Source: CBDANZ01 sp965197865 (GTDB lineage: Bacteria; Acidobacteriota; Vicinamibacteria; Vicinamibacterales; CAVVIG01). From it: DNA of 64,000 bases. Below, one piece after another: positions 1 to 7,679 of this stretch (positions are counted from its first letter, which is position 1; the number at the start of each line of letters is the position of its first letter). The DNA lies in the NCBI GenBank assembly GCA_965197865.1, contig CBDANZ010000005.1, positions 248,001-312,000 of the forward strand. Reading direction: 5' to 3'. Made by a program: the position numbers and the translations under genes. The notes below the pieces were generated by a model, which saw nothing but the letters and a program-made list of their open reading frames with translations, did not search any database and was not told the origin of the DNA.

Positions 1-650
1 CCGTGAGCTCTCCTCGTGGGAGGGCAGAAAGAAGCTCGAGGACGGCTGTAATTGGTCCTCTGATCAATTCTTCGTGGGCCTTTGTCAACTCACGCCCGAC
101 GCAAACGTTGCAATCACCAACGACATGGCGCAGGTGCCGAAGAGTCGCGCGGATCCGATGAGGCGCCTCGAACAAGACGACAGTCCGACCGGCGGGTCTG
201 ATGTGCTGAAACCACCTCGTGCGGTCTTTTGACCGAACAGGTGGGAACCCGAGATAATGTGAACGTGTCGGTCGGCAGGCCGGAGACAGCCAGGGCGGCG
301 AGCACGGCACTTGGTCCGGGAACAGGCTCCAGGCGAATGTCGCTCTGGATGGCGGCGCGGATGAGCCGCCCGCCGGGATCGGAGAGCGTCAGCGTGCCGG
401 CGTCTGACACGAGCGCGATATCTTGACCCTGGCGCAGGCTGCCTATCAGTTGTGGTGACTTATGGGCTTCGTTGTGCTCGCGAAGGCTTGTGGTGGGCGT
501 CGGAATCGCGTGGCGGGCCAGCTGATGGGCCGTGCGACGAGTATCCTCGGCTGCGATGAGCGCAACGTCACGCAAGACGCGCAGCGCCCGGGCGGTGACG
601 TCTTCGAGGTTCCCGATCGGCGTGGCGACCACGAACAGCGTGCCCGGCAT
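1..650 (-). CDS. rsmI: RsmI, 16S rRNA 2'-O-ribose C1402 methyltransferase; 3' end outside window, frameshifted
   Basis: Tetrapyrrole-methylase-fold enzyme that methylates C1402 of 16S rRNA using SAM. It starts at the ATG at 650, giving MPGTLFVVATPIGN, the classic RsmI N-terminus, followed by AAEDTRRT and a VPGPSA loop. After DTFTL the frame breaks near 250; the other frame resumes with GFPPVRSKDR, then EAPHRIRATL and RELTKAHEEL, which are family-typical, up to base 1. One extra base around 250-256 explains the break. The normally invariant SDAGTP loop reads SDAGTL, a Pro-to-Leu change. The divergent gene starts at 735, leaving an 84-bp shared promoter region. Identity is secure. Whether the indel is real or a sequence error cannot be told from one sequence. 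Confidence 0.9.
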
Positions 651-734
651 GGAACGGCAGAGTTTATTGTACCATTGAGAGTATCGTGTCGCCTGGGCAT
701 GGTACCGTCCAGCACTCTCATGACTGTGTGAGCC

Positions 735-2393
735 ATGCGTCTTTTCGAGCCTCTGCCGCATTTTGTCGACGACCTTCTCGGGTACCTCCACGAGACGCAC
801 GCCACGTATGCAACGCTCGACGGCGTTCATACGTATGACGACCTGATCGAGGATCTCAGCCGATCGGCCATCGAGGGCCAGGCGCATGCGCTCGCCGGCT
901 ACCTGCGACGGCTCAACGAAATCCCTGCAGAGAGGCTGACCGAGGTCGAAGGGCTCGAGCACCGCATGCTCGCCAGCCACGTCCGCGCCAGGATGTTTGA
1001 GCTCGAAGAGGTCCGCACGTGGGAGAAGAGCCCGCAGTACTACGCCGACATCATCGCGTCGAGCGTTGCCGGGCAGACGCTCTTCACGTATGCGCCGGCC
1101 CCCGAGCGCGCGCGCCGCGTGCTGTCCAAGCTACGGCAGACGTCGAGGCTTATTCAGGCGGCGCGCGATAATGTCAGGGATCCGCCAGGCATCTTCGTCA
1201 AGGTCGGCATCGAGACGTTTCGCGGCACGCTGAAGTTCATCGAGCAGGATCTGCCGCGCGCGTTCTCCAGGCTCGACGATCAGCACCTGCTCGGCGATCT
1301 GGCGGACGCGCAGGCGGAAGCGTCACAGGCCATTGGCGCTTACCTCGAGCACCTCGAGAACGAGGTCGCGCCACGGGCCCGTGCGTCGTTCCGCATCGGA
1401 CGGGAGAAGTTCGAGCAGAAAGTGAAGCTCGATGAAGGGCTCTCGCTGCCGATGGATCGGCTCCTCGCCATCGCTACGCGCGAGCTGAAGACGACGCAGG
1501 AGGCCTTTAGGAGCGCCGCCGGGCGCATGAACGGCGGCGACCCGCTCGAGACGTGGGCGCGGACCAAGGCCGAGCATCCGGCGCCGGGTGAGCTGGTGGC
1601 GGTCGGACGGCAGCAGCTCGACGAGCTGCGGACGTACCTGGAGCGTCAGTCGATCGTCACTCTGCCGGCAGGCGAACCGATTACGGTAGCGCCGACGCCC
1701 GATTTCTACCGCTGGTCGTTTGCGAGCATGTGGACGCCGGGCCCCCTCGAGAGCAAGCCGACCGGCGCGTACTACTATCTAACCGATGTCGATCCAAGGT
1801 GGCCGGCCGAGCGCCAGCAGGAACACCTGCGCGATTACAACTACCCGACGCTGTGGTCGATCTCCATCCACGAGGTGTATCCCGGTCACTTTCTCCACTA
1901 TCAGCACCTCCGGCGGGTAGAGTCGAAGGTGCGGAGGTCGATCATGTTCGCGCCTTCGTCGTTTGTCGAAGGCTGGGCGCACTACTGCGAGCAGATGATG
2001 ATCGAAGCGGGCTTCGGCAGGGAAGATCACGCCGTCAAGCTCGGTCAGCTCGCGGAGTCGCTCACCCGGTTGATGCGGGTTATCGTCGGCATCAGGCTCC
2101 ACACCGAGGATCTCTCGGTCGAGCAGGGCGTGCGCCTTTTCCGCGACGAGGCCTACATGGAGGAAGCGAGCGCGCGCCGCGAGGCCGAGCGAGGCACCTT
2201 CGATCCGACCTACCTCGTGTACACCGTCGGGAAGCTGATGCTGCTCAAGCTGCGGCAGGACTGCAAGCAGCGGCAGGGGAGATCGTTCTCGCTCAGGACG
2301 TTCCACGATACGCTACTCGCCCAGGGGACCGCCCCGCTCTGGCTGCACCGGCACCTGATGCTTGGCGCCGGCAGCGGGGACGTGTTGGAATAG
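735..2393 (+). CDS. DUF885 family protein (putative metallopeptidase-like)
   Basis: A 552-residue protein matching the DUF885 family in length and layout. The hallmark is HEVYPGH beginning at residue 379, with a nearby EGWAHY segment and a C-terminal YTVGKLMLLKLR stretch. In this family the His/Glu residues resemble a thermolysin-like zinc site, so peptidase activity is plausible but mostly unproven. No signal peptide is visible, so it is probably cytoplasmic. It starts at the ATG at 735 just after a weak purine stretch and is followed 15 bp later by the FmdB gene, so the two may be cotranscribed. No frameshift is seen. Substrate unknown. Confidence 0.85.
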   Translation: MRLFEPLPHFVDDLLGYLHETHATYATLDGVHTYDDLIEDLSRSAIEGQAHALAGYLRRLNEIPAERLTEVEGLEHRMLASHVRARMFELEEVRTWEKSPQYYADIIASSVAGQTLFTYAPAPERARRVLSKLRQTSRLIQAARDNVRDPPGIFVKVGIETFRGTLKFIEQDLPRAFSRLDDQHLLGDLADAQAEASQAIGAYLEHLENEVAPRARASFRIGREKFEQKVKLDEGLSLPMDRLLAIATRELKTTQEAFRSAAGRMNGGDPLETWARTKAEHPAPGELVAVGRQQLDELRTYLERQSIVTLPAGEPITVAPTPDFYRWSFASMWTPGPLESKPTGAYYYLTDVDPRWPAERQQEHLRDYNYPTLWSISIHEVYPGHFLHYQHLRRVESKVRRSIMFAPSSFVEGWAHYCEQMMIEAGFGREDHAVKLGQLAESLTRLMRVIVGIRLHTEDLSVEQGVRLFRDEAYMEEASARREAERGTFDPTYLVYTVGKLMLLKLRQDCKQRQGRSFSLRTFHDTLLAQGTAPLWLHRHLMLGAGSGDVLE

Positions 2394-2408
2394 CTGAGAG
2401 TTGGAGAG

Positions 2409-2753
2409 ATGCCTCTTTACGAGTACGAGTGCGACGTCTGCGGAGATCGCTTCGAGACGATCCAGAAATTTTCCGACCGATCGCCCCAGAGCTGCCCGAA
2501 ATGCGGAGGCGTCGTGCACAAGCTTCAGTCCGCGCCGGCGATTCAGTTCAAGGGCAGCGGGTGGTACGTCACCGATTACGCGAAGAAAGATCGGGGCTCG
2601 TCGGAGAAGACCGGCGAGGGCACCAAAGACACGGCGGCGGGCGGGACCGAGACGACCGGAAAGGCCGACAAGACGGACAAGACGGACAAGACCGACAAGA
2701 CCGACAAGAGCCCCACTGCGGACGCTAAAGGGTCAACAAAGTCGGACGTCTAG
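2409..2753 (+). CDS. FmdB-family zinc ribbon protein with Thr-Asp-Lys repeat tail
   Basis: Small 114-residue protein. The N-terminal 40 residues are the FmdB/CxxC_CxxC_SSSS regulatory domain: MPLYEYECDVCGDRFE, then CPKCGG, two CxxC pairs that would bind one zinc. Residues 1-60 are conserved, with a GSGWYVTDY segment typical of this family. The tail is low complexity, with five tandem DKT/DKTD units encoded by 9-bp repeats at 2664-2708, so its length may vary between strains. A GAGAG ribosome site precedes the ATG. Proposed regulatory roles for FmdB rest on weak evidence, so the function is effectively unknown. Confidence 0.85.
   Translation: MPLYEYECDVCGDRFETIQKFSDRSPQSCPKCGGVVHKLQSAPAIQFKGSGWYVTDYAKKDRGSSEKTGEGTKDTAAGGTETTGKADKTDKTDKTDKTDKSPTADAKGSTKSDV
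2664..2708 (+). repeat. Five 9-bp tandem repeats in FmdB tail
   Basis: Five consecutive copies of the 9-mer RCSGACAAG-like unit (GCCGACAAG, ACGGACAAG twice, ACCGACAAG twice), each encoding T/A-D-K. The repeat is in frame, so gain or loss of a unit changes tail length without breaking the gene. It is a candidate slippage site. Confidence 0.85.
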
Positions 2754-2761
2754 AGTTACCC

Positions 2762-3661
2762 CTATCTCTTCCCGGCGGGAACCTGTAGCTCCAGGGATGA
2801 GAGGTAGGCGGAGAACGGTTCCGCGAGGTCGGGCCGCCGCAGCGCGAAGTACACCACCGCTCTGAGGAAGCCGAGCTTGTTGCCGGTGTCGTGACGGACG
2901 CCTTTGATCTCGCACGCAAAGATCGGTCGCTTTCTTAGCAGCTCGCGCAGCCCGTTGGTGAGCTCAATTTCGCCGGTCGGGTCGCTCTTCGTTGACGCGA
3001 GCGCCGGAAAGATGTCGGGTGTAAGAATGTAGCGACCGATGATGGCGAGATCCGACGGCGCTTCATGCTTCGGCGGCTTCTCCACCAGATCGCGCACCTG
3101 ATAGATGCCGTCGCCGAGGCTCGCCGAGCCGTCGGGCGCAATGACGCCGTAGCTCGAGATGTCGTCGCGCGGCACACGTTCAACCGCCAGGACAGGGCCG
3201 CCCACGCGCTCGAAGACGTCGATCATCTGCTTGAGCGCCGGCGGATCGGCGTCGATCACGTCGTCTGCCAGGATGACGGCAAACGGCTCGGGCCCGACCA
3301 GCTCTCGCGCGACGAGCACGGCGTGGCCGAGGCCAAGCGGCTTGCCCTGCCGCACGTAGCCGAAATTGATCAGGTTCGAGATCTTCCGCACCTCATCGAG
3401 CTGCTCGCGCTTGCCTCTCGCTTCGAGAAAGGTCTCGAGCTCGACGAAGACGTCGAAGTGATCTTCGATGGCGTACTTTCCGCGACCGGTCACGAGAATG
3501 ATGTTGTCCACGCCGGAGGCGACCGCTTCCTCGACGCCGTACTGAATAATCGGCTTGTCGACGAGCGGCAACATCTCCTTGGGCTGGGCCTTGGTGGCCG
3601 GAAGGAATCGCGTGCCGAGACCTGCGGCTGGGAAAACGGCCTTGCGGACGAGGGATCTCAC
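2762..3661 (-). CDS. galU: GalU, UTP--glucose-1-phosphate uridylyltransferase
   Basis: Makes UDP-glucose from UTP and glucose-1-phosphate for cell-envelope and exopolysaccharide synthesis. The nucleotidyltransferase signature GLGTRFLPATKAQPKEML is followed by PLVDKPIIQY, an ILADDVID metal-binding stretch and VEKPP. A GTG at 3661 gives MRSLVRKAVFPAAG, the usual family N-terminus (299 aa). An upstream in-frame ATG at 3712 would add 17 atypical residues and run through a TATATT-like -10 element, so I prefer the GTG. It diverges from serS, whose start lies only about 55 bp away, so the two promoters must overlap. It converges on fmdB with an 8-bp gap. Intact. Confidence 0.92.
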   Translation of the reverse strand: MRSLVRKAVFPAAGLGTRFLPATKAQPKEMLPLVDKPIIQYGVEEAVASGVDNIILVTGRGKYAIEDHFDVFVELETFLEARGKREQLDEVRKISNLINFGYVRQGKPLGLGHAVLVARELVGPEPFAVILADDVIDADPPALKQMIDVFERVGGPVLAVERVPRDDISSYGVIAPDGSASLGDGIYQVRDLVEKPPKHEAPSDLAIIGRYILTPDIFPALASTKSDPTGEIELTNGLRELLRKRPIFACEIKGVRHDTGNKLGFLRAVVYFALRRPDLAEPFSAYLSSLELQVPAGKR

Positions 3662-3717
3662 CTCGGAATCGTAGCAGAGGGTGGGGGCCGTCGGCGAATA
3701 TACAATGCTCATCTGCC

Positions 3718-5013
3718 ATGATCGATCCCATCGTCGTTCGCGACCATATCGAGGACGTGCGGACCGGCCTGCGTAACCGGGGGCTCCATCTCGACAAGAC
3801 GCTCGAGGACATTGCGACGCTTGAAACCGCCCGCCGTCGGCTCATCCCGGAGCTCGAAGGTCTTAGGCGGCTGCAGAACACATCGGGCGACGAGATTGCT
3901 CGCGCGAAGCGGCAGGGGCGCGACACGACTCCCGTGCAGGAAGCCAACCGGCTGCGTGCGCAGCAGATTAAGCAGCTCAACATTCAGCTCGATTCGATCG
4001 AGCACCAGCGGACCGAGGTGTTGCTGACGGTCCCCAACCTCCCGCACTCGAGCGCGCCGGTTGGGAGCAGCCCGGCCGACAACGTAGAAGTCGGCCGCCA
4101 CGGCAAGCCCCGAGCCTTTGATTTCGAGCCCAAGCCGCATTGGGATCTCGGGCCCGAGCTCGGCATCCTCGACTTCGAGCGCGCCACGCGCATCGCTGGG
4201 GCGCGATTTTCCGTGCTCTCTGGCGCCGGCGCGCGATTGTCGCGGGCGCTCATCAACTTCATGCTCGATCTCCACACGCGTGAGCACGGCTACCGCGAAG
4301 TGGAGCCGCCGTTTCTGGTGAACAGCGCCTCGCTCGTCGGCACGGGCAACCTGCCAAAGTTCGAGGCGGATCTGTTCAAGATTGCCGGCGACTGGGATCT
4401 CTATCTCGTGCCGACGGCCGAAGTCCCGCTGACAAATCTTCATCGCGGGGAGATTCTCGAGGGCCGTCAGCTACCGCTGCGCTACACGGCGTACACGCCC
4501 TGTTTCCGGAGCGAGGCCGGCTCCTACGGCCAGGACGTGCGCGGGTTGATCCGCCAGCATCAGTTCGACAAGGTGGAGCTGATGAAGTTCACGACGCCGA
4601 AGGGTTCCTATGAGGAGCTCGACTTGCTGACCGCCGACGCCGAGCAGGTGTTGAAGCGCCTCGAGCTGCCGTATCGCACGGTGCTGCTGTGCACGGGTGA
4701 CCTGGGGTTTGCGTCAGCGAAGACTTACGACATCGAGGTCTGGCTGCCGAGCCAGAAGACGTACCGCGAGATCTCCTCCTGCAGCAACACGGAAGCGTTT
4801 CAGGCGCGGCGCGGGAACATCAAGTTCCGCGCCGGCGGCACCGGCAAAGCGGAGTTCGTCCACACGCTCAACGGATCGGGCCTCGCGGTCGGCCGGACGC
4901 TCGTCGCGATTCTCGAAAACTGCCAGCAGAAGGACGGGTCTGTCGTGATTCCGACCGCGCTCAGGCCCTACATGGACGGGAAGGAAACTATCGAACCGAG
5001 TCGATCGTCTTGA
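3718..5013 (+). CDS. serS: Seryl-tRNA synthetase
   Basis: Class II aminoacyl-tRNA synthetase charging tRNA-Ser in the cytoplasm; 431 aa is the standard length. Residues about 30-110 are the charged, Leu-rich antiparallel coiled coil that grips the tRNA long arm. Class II motif 2 is seen as CFRSEAGSYGQDVRGLIRQH, and motif 3 near GSGLAVGRTLVAILEN. The ATG at 3718 begins with the family-typical MIDPIVVRDH. The last 26 bp overlap the 3' end of the convergent DUF3341 gene. Intact. Confidence 0.97.
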   Translation: MIDPIVVRDHIEDVRTGLRNRGLHLDKTLEDIATLETARRRLIPELEGLRRLQNTSGDEIARAKRQGRDTTPVQEANRLRAQQIKQLNIQLDSIEHQRTEVLLTVPNLPHSSAPVGSSPADNVEVGRHGKPRAFDFEPKPHWDLGPELGILDFERATRIAGARFSVLSGAGARLSRALINFMLDLHTREHGYREVEPPFLVNSASLVGTGNLPKFEADLFKIAGDWDLYLVPTAEVPLTNLHRGEILEGRQLPLRYTAYTPCFRSEAGSYGQDVRGLIRQHQFDKVELMKFTTPKGSYEELDLLTADAEQVLKRLELPYRTVLLCTGDLGFASAKTYDIEVWLPSQKTYREISSCSNTEAFQARRGNIKFRAGGTGKAEFVHTLNGSGLAVGRTLVAILENCQQKDGSVVIPTALRPYMDGKETIEPSRSS

Positions 5014-5503
5014 GGTGAATCTGGGGGCTGACGAGCATCGCTCGCTGAAGATCCGGCAGTGAAGCTTCCCCCTGGTTCTCGATGCCGACCAGGATCTTGC
5101 CGTCCGTCACCTCGGGATCGTACAGCGCCGGCCGCCGGCGCAGAAGGCCGCCCGTGAAGAGCAGTGTGACCACGGTCGCCACAATCGCACCGAGCATTGT
5201 CAGCTCGAACATCACGATCAAGGTCGGCCACCAGCTCATAAGGGGCATGTTGCCGGTCTGCAGCGGCCACGCGGTCTGGGTCTTCCACGACAGCCATGTG
5301 CCGAAGCTCATGCCCAGGAGTCCACCCCCGCTGGCGATGTACCACAGCCAGGTCGCCTGGTTCATCTCGCTGAACCGATAGCCTTCCATCGGTTCGCCGG
5401 TGACGACGGTGATGTCGCGATCGGGGAAGCCGGCCGCCTGCAGGGCGTTGACGGCCCGCTGCGCCGAATCGCCGTCCGGATAGAGGGCGTAAACAGCTCT
5501 CAC
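4988..5503 (-). CDS. actD: DUF3341 membrane protein (ActD-like subunit)
   Basis: About 171 aa from a GTG at 5503 that overlaps the TGA of the upstream nrfD-like gene (GTGA), so the two are translationally coupled. An N-terminal ferredoxin-like stretch (YALYPDGDSAQRAVNALQAA) is followed by two membrane segments (around WLWYIASGGGLLGMSFGTWL and IVMFELTMLGAIVATVVTLL), the standard layout of ActD in Alternative Complex III. A longer reading frame to 5770 only reads through nrfD in antiparallel phase and is not real. It is the last gene of the redox operon and overlaps serS tail to tail. The homologous subunit is thought to be structural. Confidence 0.85.
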   Translation of the reverse strand: MRAVYALYPDGDSAQRAVNALQAAGFPDRDITVVTGEPMEGYRFSEMNQATWLWYIASGGGLLGMSFGTWLSWKTQTAWPLQTGNMPLMSWWPTLIVMFELTMLGAIVATVVTLLFTGGLLRRRPALYDPEVTDGKILVGIENQGEASLPDLQRAMLVSPQIHLKTIDSVR

Positions 5504-6855
5504 GCGTGCATCTCTCCCAGTGGATGCTCCGCCGTCGCTGCTGGATAGAGCGCGGGCGAGGGATGTTGTCCGGCCTTCAGCTCCCAGATCGAAATGATCG
5601 GCACAAACTTCGTAAACAGCACGTACAACAACGCCATGGCGGCGAACGTCGAGCAGGTGATGAGAATTTCCACCGGCTGCGGGCGATAGACGCCCCACGC
5701 GTACGGAAGGTACTTGTGCCCCAGCGACGGCACAATGATCAGGAATCGCTCCAGCCACATCCCGATGCACACGGCGAAGGACGCGACCACCGTGCCCCGG
5801 ATGGTGCGGAGCTTTCTGATGGACAGAATCGTGAACGGCACGACGAAATTACAGGCGATCATCGTCCAGTAAAGAGGCGCGAACGAACCATGCTGGGTGG
5901 CGTAGAAGACCGCCATCTCTGACGGTTCGTTGCCGTACCACACGGTGATGCGCTCGGCGAACAGGAAGTAGCTCCAGAGCAGGCTCATCATCAGGAGCAG
6001 CTTGCCAAGATTGTCGAAGTGCACGGCGTGCAGGTACGCTTCGAGATGGAGGAATTTCCTGAGCGCTGCCATCGCGATGATGAGGGCGGCAATGCCGCTG
6101 AAGATTGCGCCCGCCACGAAGTAGGGACCCAAGATCGTCGAATGCCACATGGGCACGATCGCCATCGAGAAGTCAAACGAGACGATCGTGTGGACTGACA
6201 CCGCCACTGGAATGATGGCGATCGTCATGATGCGCATCGCCGATTCAAGGCGATTCCACTGCTTCGCGGTACCACGCCAGCCGAGCGCCAGCACGCCGTA
6301 GACCCGGTGCCGCATCCCGGTGGATCGATCGCGCACCAACGCGAAATCCGGGATCATGGGGAGAAAGAGGAACAATAGGCTGCCGGTCAAATAGGTCATG
6401 ATCGCGAAGAAGTCCCAGAGGAGGGGGGAACGGAAGTTCGGCCAGAGCATCCGCCCGTTGGGGAGCGGCATGAGCCAGAAGAACAGCCACGGCCGGCCGA
6501 GATGAATGATGGGAAAGAGTGCCCCAATCATGAGGGCGAAGACCGTGATCACCTCGGCGCACCGGGTGACCGGCTGGCGCCAGCCGGCGTCGACCAGCCG
6601 CAAGATCGCGGAGATCAACGTGCCGGCGTGGCTGATCCCGATCCAGAACACGAAGTTCGTGATATAGAAAGCCCAGTAGATCGGCGACGCCATTCCGGTG
6701 AGTCCGAAGCCGTGATACACCTGAGCCGCCCATGCCATGAGGCCCACCAGGACAACGCCGCCGAGGCAGGCCACCAACAGGTAAAAACGCCAAGACGTGC
6801 GCAGCAGCGGGCCGAGGAGATCGTCGGCGATCTGACGATCCGTGAAACCGCTCAC
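5500..6855 (-). CDS. actC: NrfD/PsrC-type quinol-binding membrane subunit (ActC-like)
   Basis: 451-residue polytopic protein of the NrfD family with about ten hydrophobic helices. It starts MSGFTDRQIADDLLGPLL and contains the HAGTLISAILRL and HLGRPWLFFWL segments conserved in ActC. In this family the subunit binds and oxidizes or reduces menaquinone in the inner membrane and passes electrons to the Fe-S partner. The GTG start overlaps the stop of the Fe-S gene, and its own stop overlaps the DUF3341 start, a compact coupled operon. Intact. Confidence 0.9.
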   Translation of the reverse strand: MSGFTDRQIADDLLGPLLRTSWRFYLLVACLGGVVLVGLMAWAAQVYHGFGLTGMASPIYWAFYITNFVFWIGISHAGTLISAILRLVDAGWRQPVTRCAEVITVFALMIGALFPIIHLGRPWLFFWLMPLPNGRMLWPNFRSPLLWDFFAIMTYLTGSLLFLFLPMIPDFALVRDRSTGMRHRVYGVLALGWRGTAKQWNRLESAMRIMTIAIIPVAVSVHTIVSFDFSMAIVPMWHSTILGPYFVAGAIFSGIAALIIAMAALRKFLHLEAYLHAVHFDNLGKLLLMMSLLWSYFLFAERITVWYGNEPSEMAVFYATQHGSFAPLYWTMIACNFVVPFTILSIRKLRTIRGTVVASFAVCIGMWLERFLIIVPSLGHKYLPYAWGVYRPQPVEILITCSTFAAMALLYVLFTKFVPIISIWELKAGQHPSPALYPAATAEHPLGEMHA

Positions 6856-7544
6856 ACTTGCACCTGCCGCTGAAGGTAGGTGACCTTCGGTTGTGTGCCC
6901 AGCTCTTCGAGAAGCTTGCTCCCTCGAGACGAACGCGCCAGCTGCGAGACTTCACTCTCTGGATCGTTAAGATCGCCGAAGACAATGGCTTTAGTCGGGC
7001 AGGCCTGCGCGCACGCCGTCGTAAATTCGCCGTCCTTGAGCTCGCGATCTTCAGCCTTGGCCTGGATCTTCGCCCCGCTGATTCGCTGCACACAGAACGT
7101 ACATTTCTCAACGACGCCGACTGGCCGAATCGAGACGTCGGGGTTCAGTTGCAAATGAAGCGGCTTGTCCCACGTCGGGTTGAAGAAGTTGAAGAGCCGC
7201 ACGCTGTACGGGCACGCATTAGCGCAGTAGCGCGTGCCGATGCAGCGGTTGTAAACTTGCGCGTTCAGGCCTTCAGCGGTGTGATGGCTGGCGAAGGTCG
7301 GACACACCGGCTCGCACGGCGCGGCATCGCACTGCTGACACAGCACCGGCCGGAACTTCAGGCGGGCATCCGGAAACTCGCCCTCCCAGTAGCGTTCGAC
7401 CCTGATCCAATGCATGGCGCGGCCGCGCGCGGCCTGGGCATCGCCGACGGTCGGGATATTGTTTTCCGCATGACAGGCCGTCACGCACGCTGCGCAGCCG
7501 GTGCAGCGGTCCAGATCGACCGCCATTCCCCAACGATAGGCCAT
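6852..7544 (-). CDS. Ferredoxin-type Fe-S subunit of a molybdopterin-NrfD complex (ActB C-terminal-like)
   Basis: 230-residue electron-transfer subunit with four Cys-rich cluster motifs: CTGCAACVTAC, CQQCDAAPCEPVC, CIGTRYCANAC, and a CTFC paired with a distal CAQAC. The third motif has Thr where [4Fe-4S] ferredoxins have Cys. This substitution recurs in ActB-type proteins, where it is associated with a [3Fe-4S] cluster, so I read it as functional rather than damaged. In true Alternative Complex III this domain is fused to the molybdopterin-like subunit; here it is a separate gene 135 bp downstream of it. No signal peptide is seen, so it would be exported with the TAT partner. Intact. Confidence 0.9.
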   Translation of the reverse strand: MAYRWGMAVDLDRCTGCAACVTACHAENNIPTVGDAQAARGRAMHWIRVERYWEGEFPDARLKFRPVLCQQCDAAPCEPVCPTFASHHTAEGLNAQVYNRCIGTRYCANACPYSVRLFNFFNPTWDKPLHLQLNPDVSIRPVGVVEKCTFCVQRISGAKIQAKAEDRELKDGEFTTACAQACPTKAIVFGDLNDPESEVSQLARSSRGSKLLEELGTQPKVTYLQRQVQV

Positions 7545-7679
7545 CGTGTGATCTCCCGCGACTGACGACTAGTCGCGCGTTTGACGCTTCGATACATCGT
7601 TTCGAGCCATTCTCGAGCCTGGCGAGCCAAGCTTGTGTACCGCGGATTCGTACCCACGAGACTAGTTTCACTACTTTCA

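Noticed and set aside
1730..2728. 332-codon plus-strand frame overlapping DUF885 and FmdB
   Set aside because: Arg/Gly/Pro-rich alternative-phase shadow of two real genes.
2762..3712. ATG at 3712 as galU start
   Set aside because: It adds an atypical leader crossing a promoter-like TATATT, while the GTG at 3661 gives the family N-terminus.
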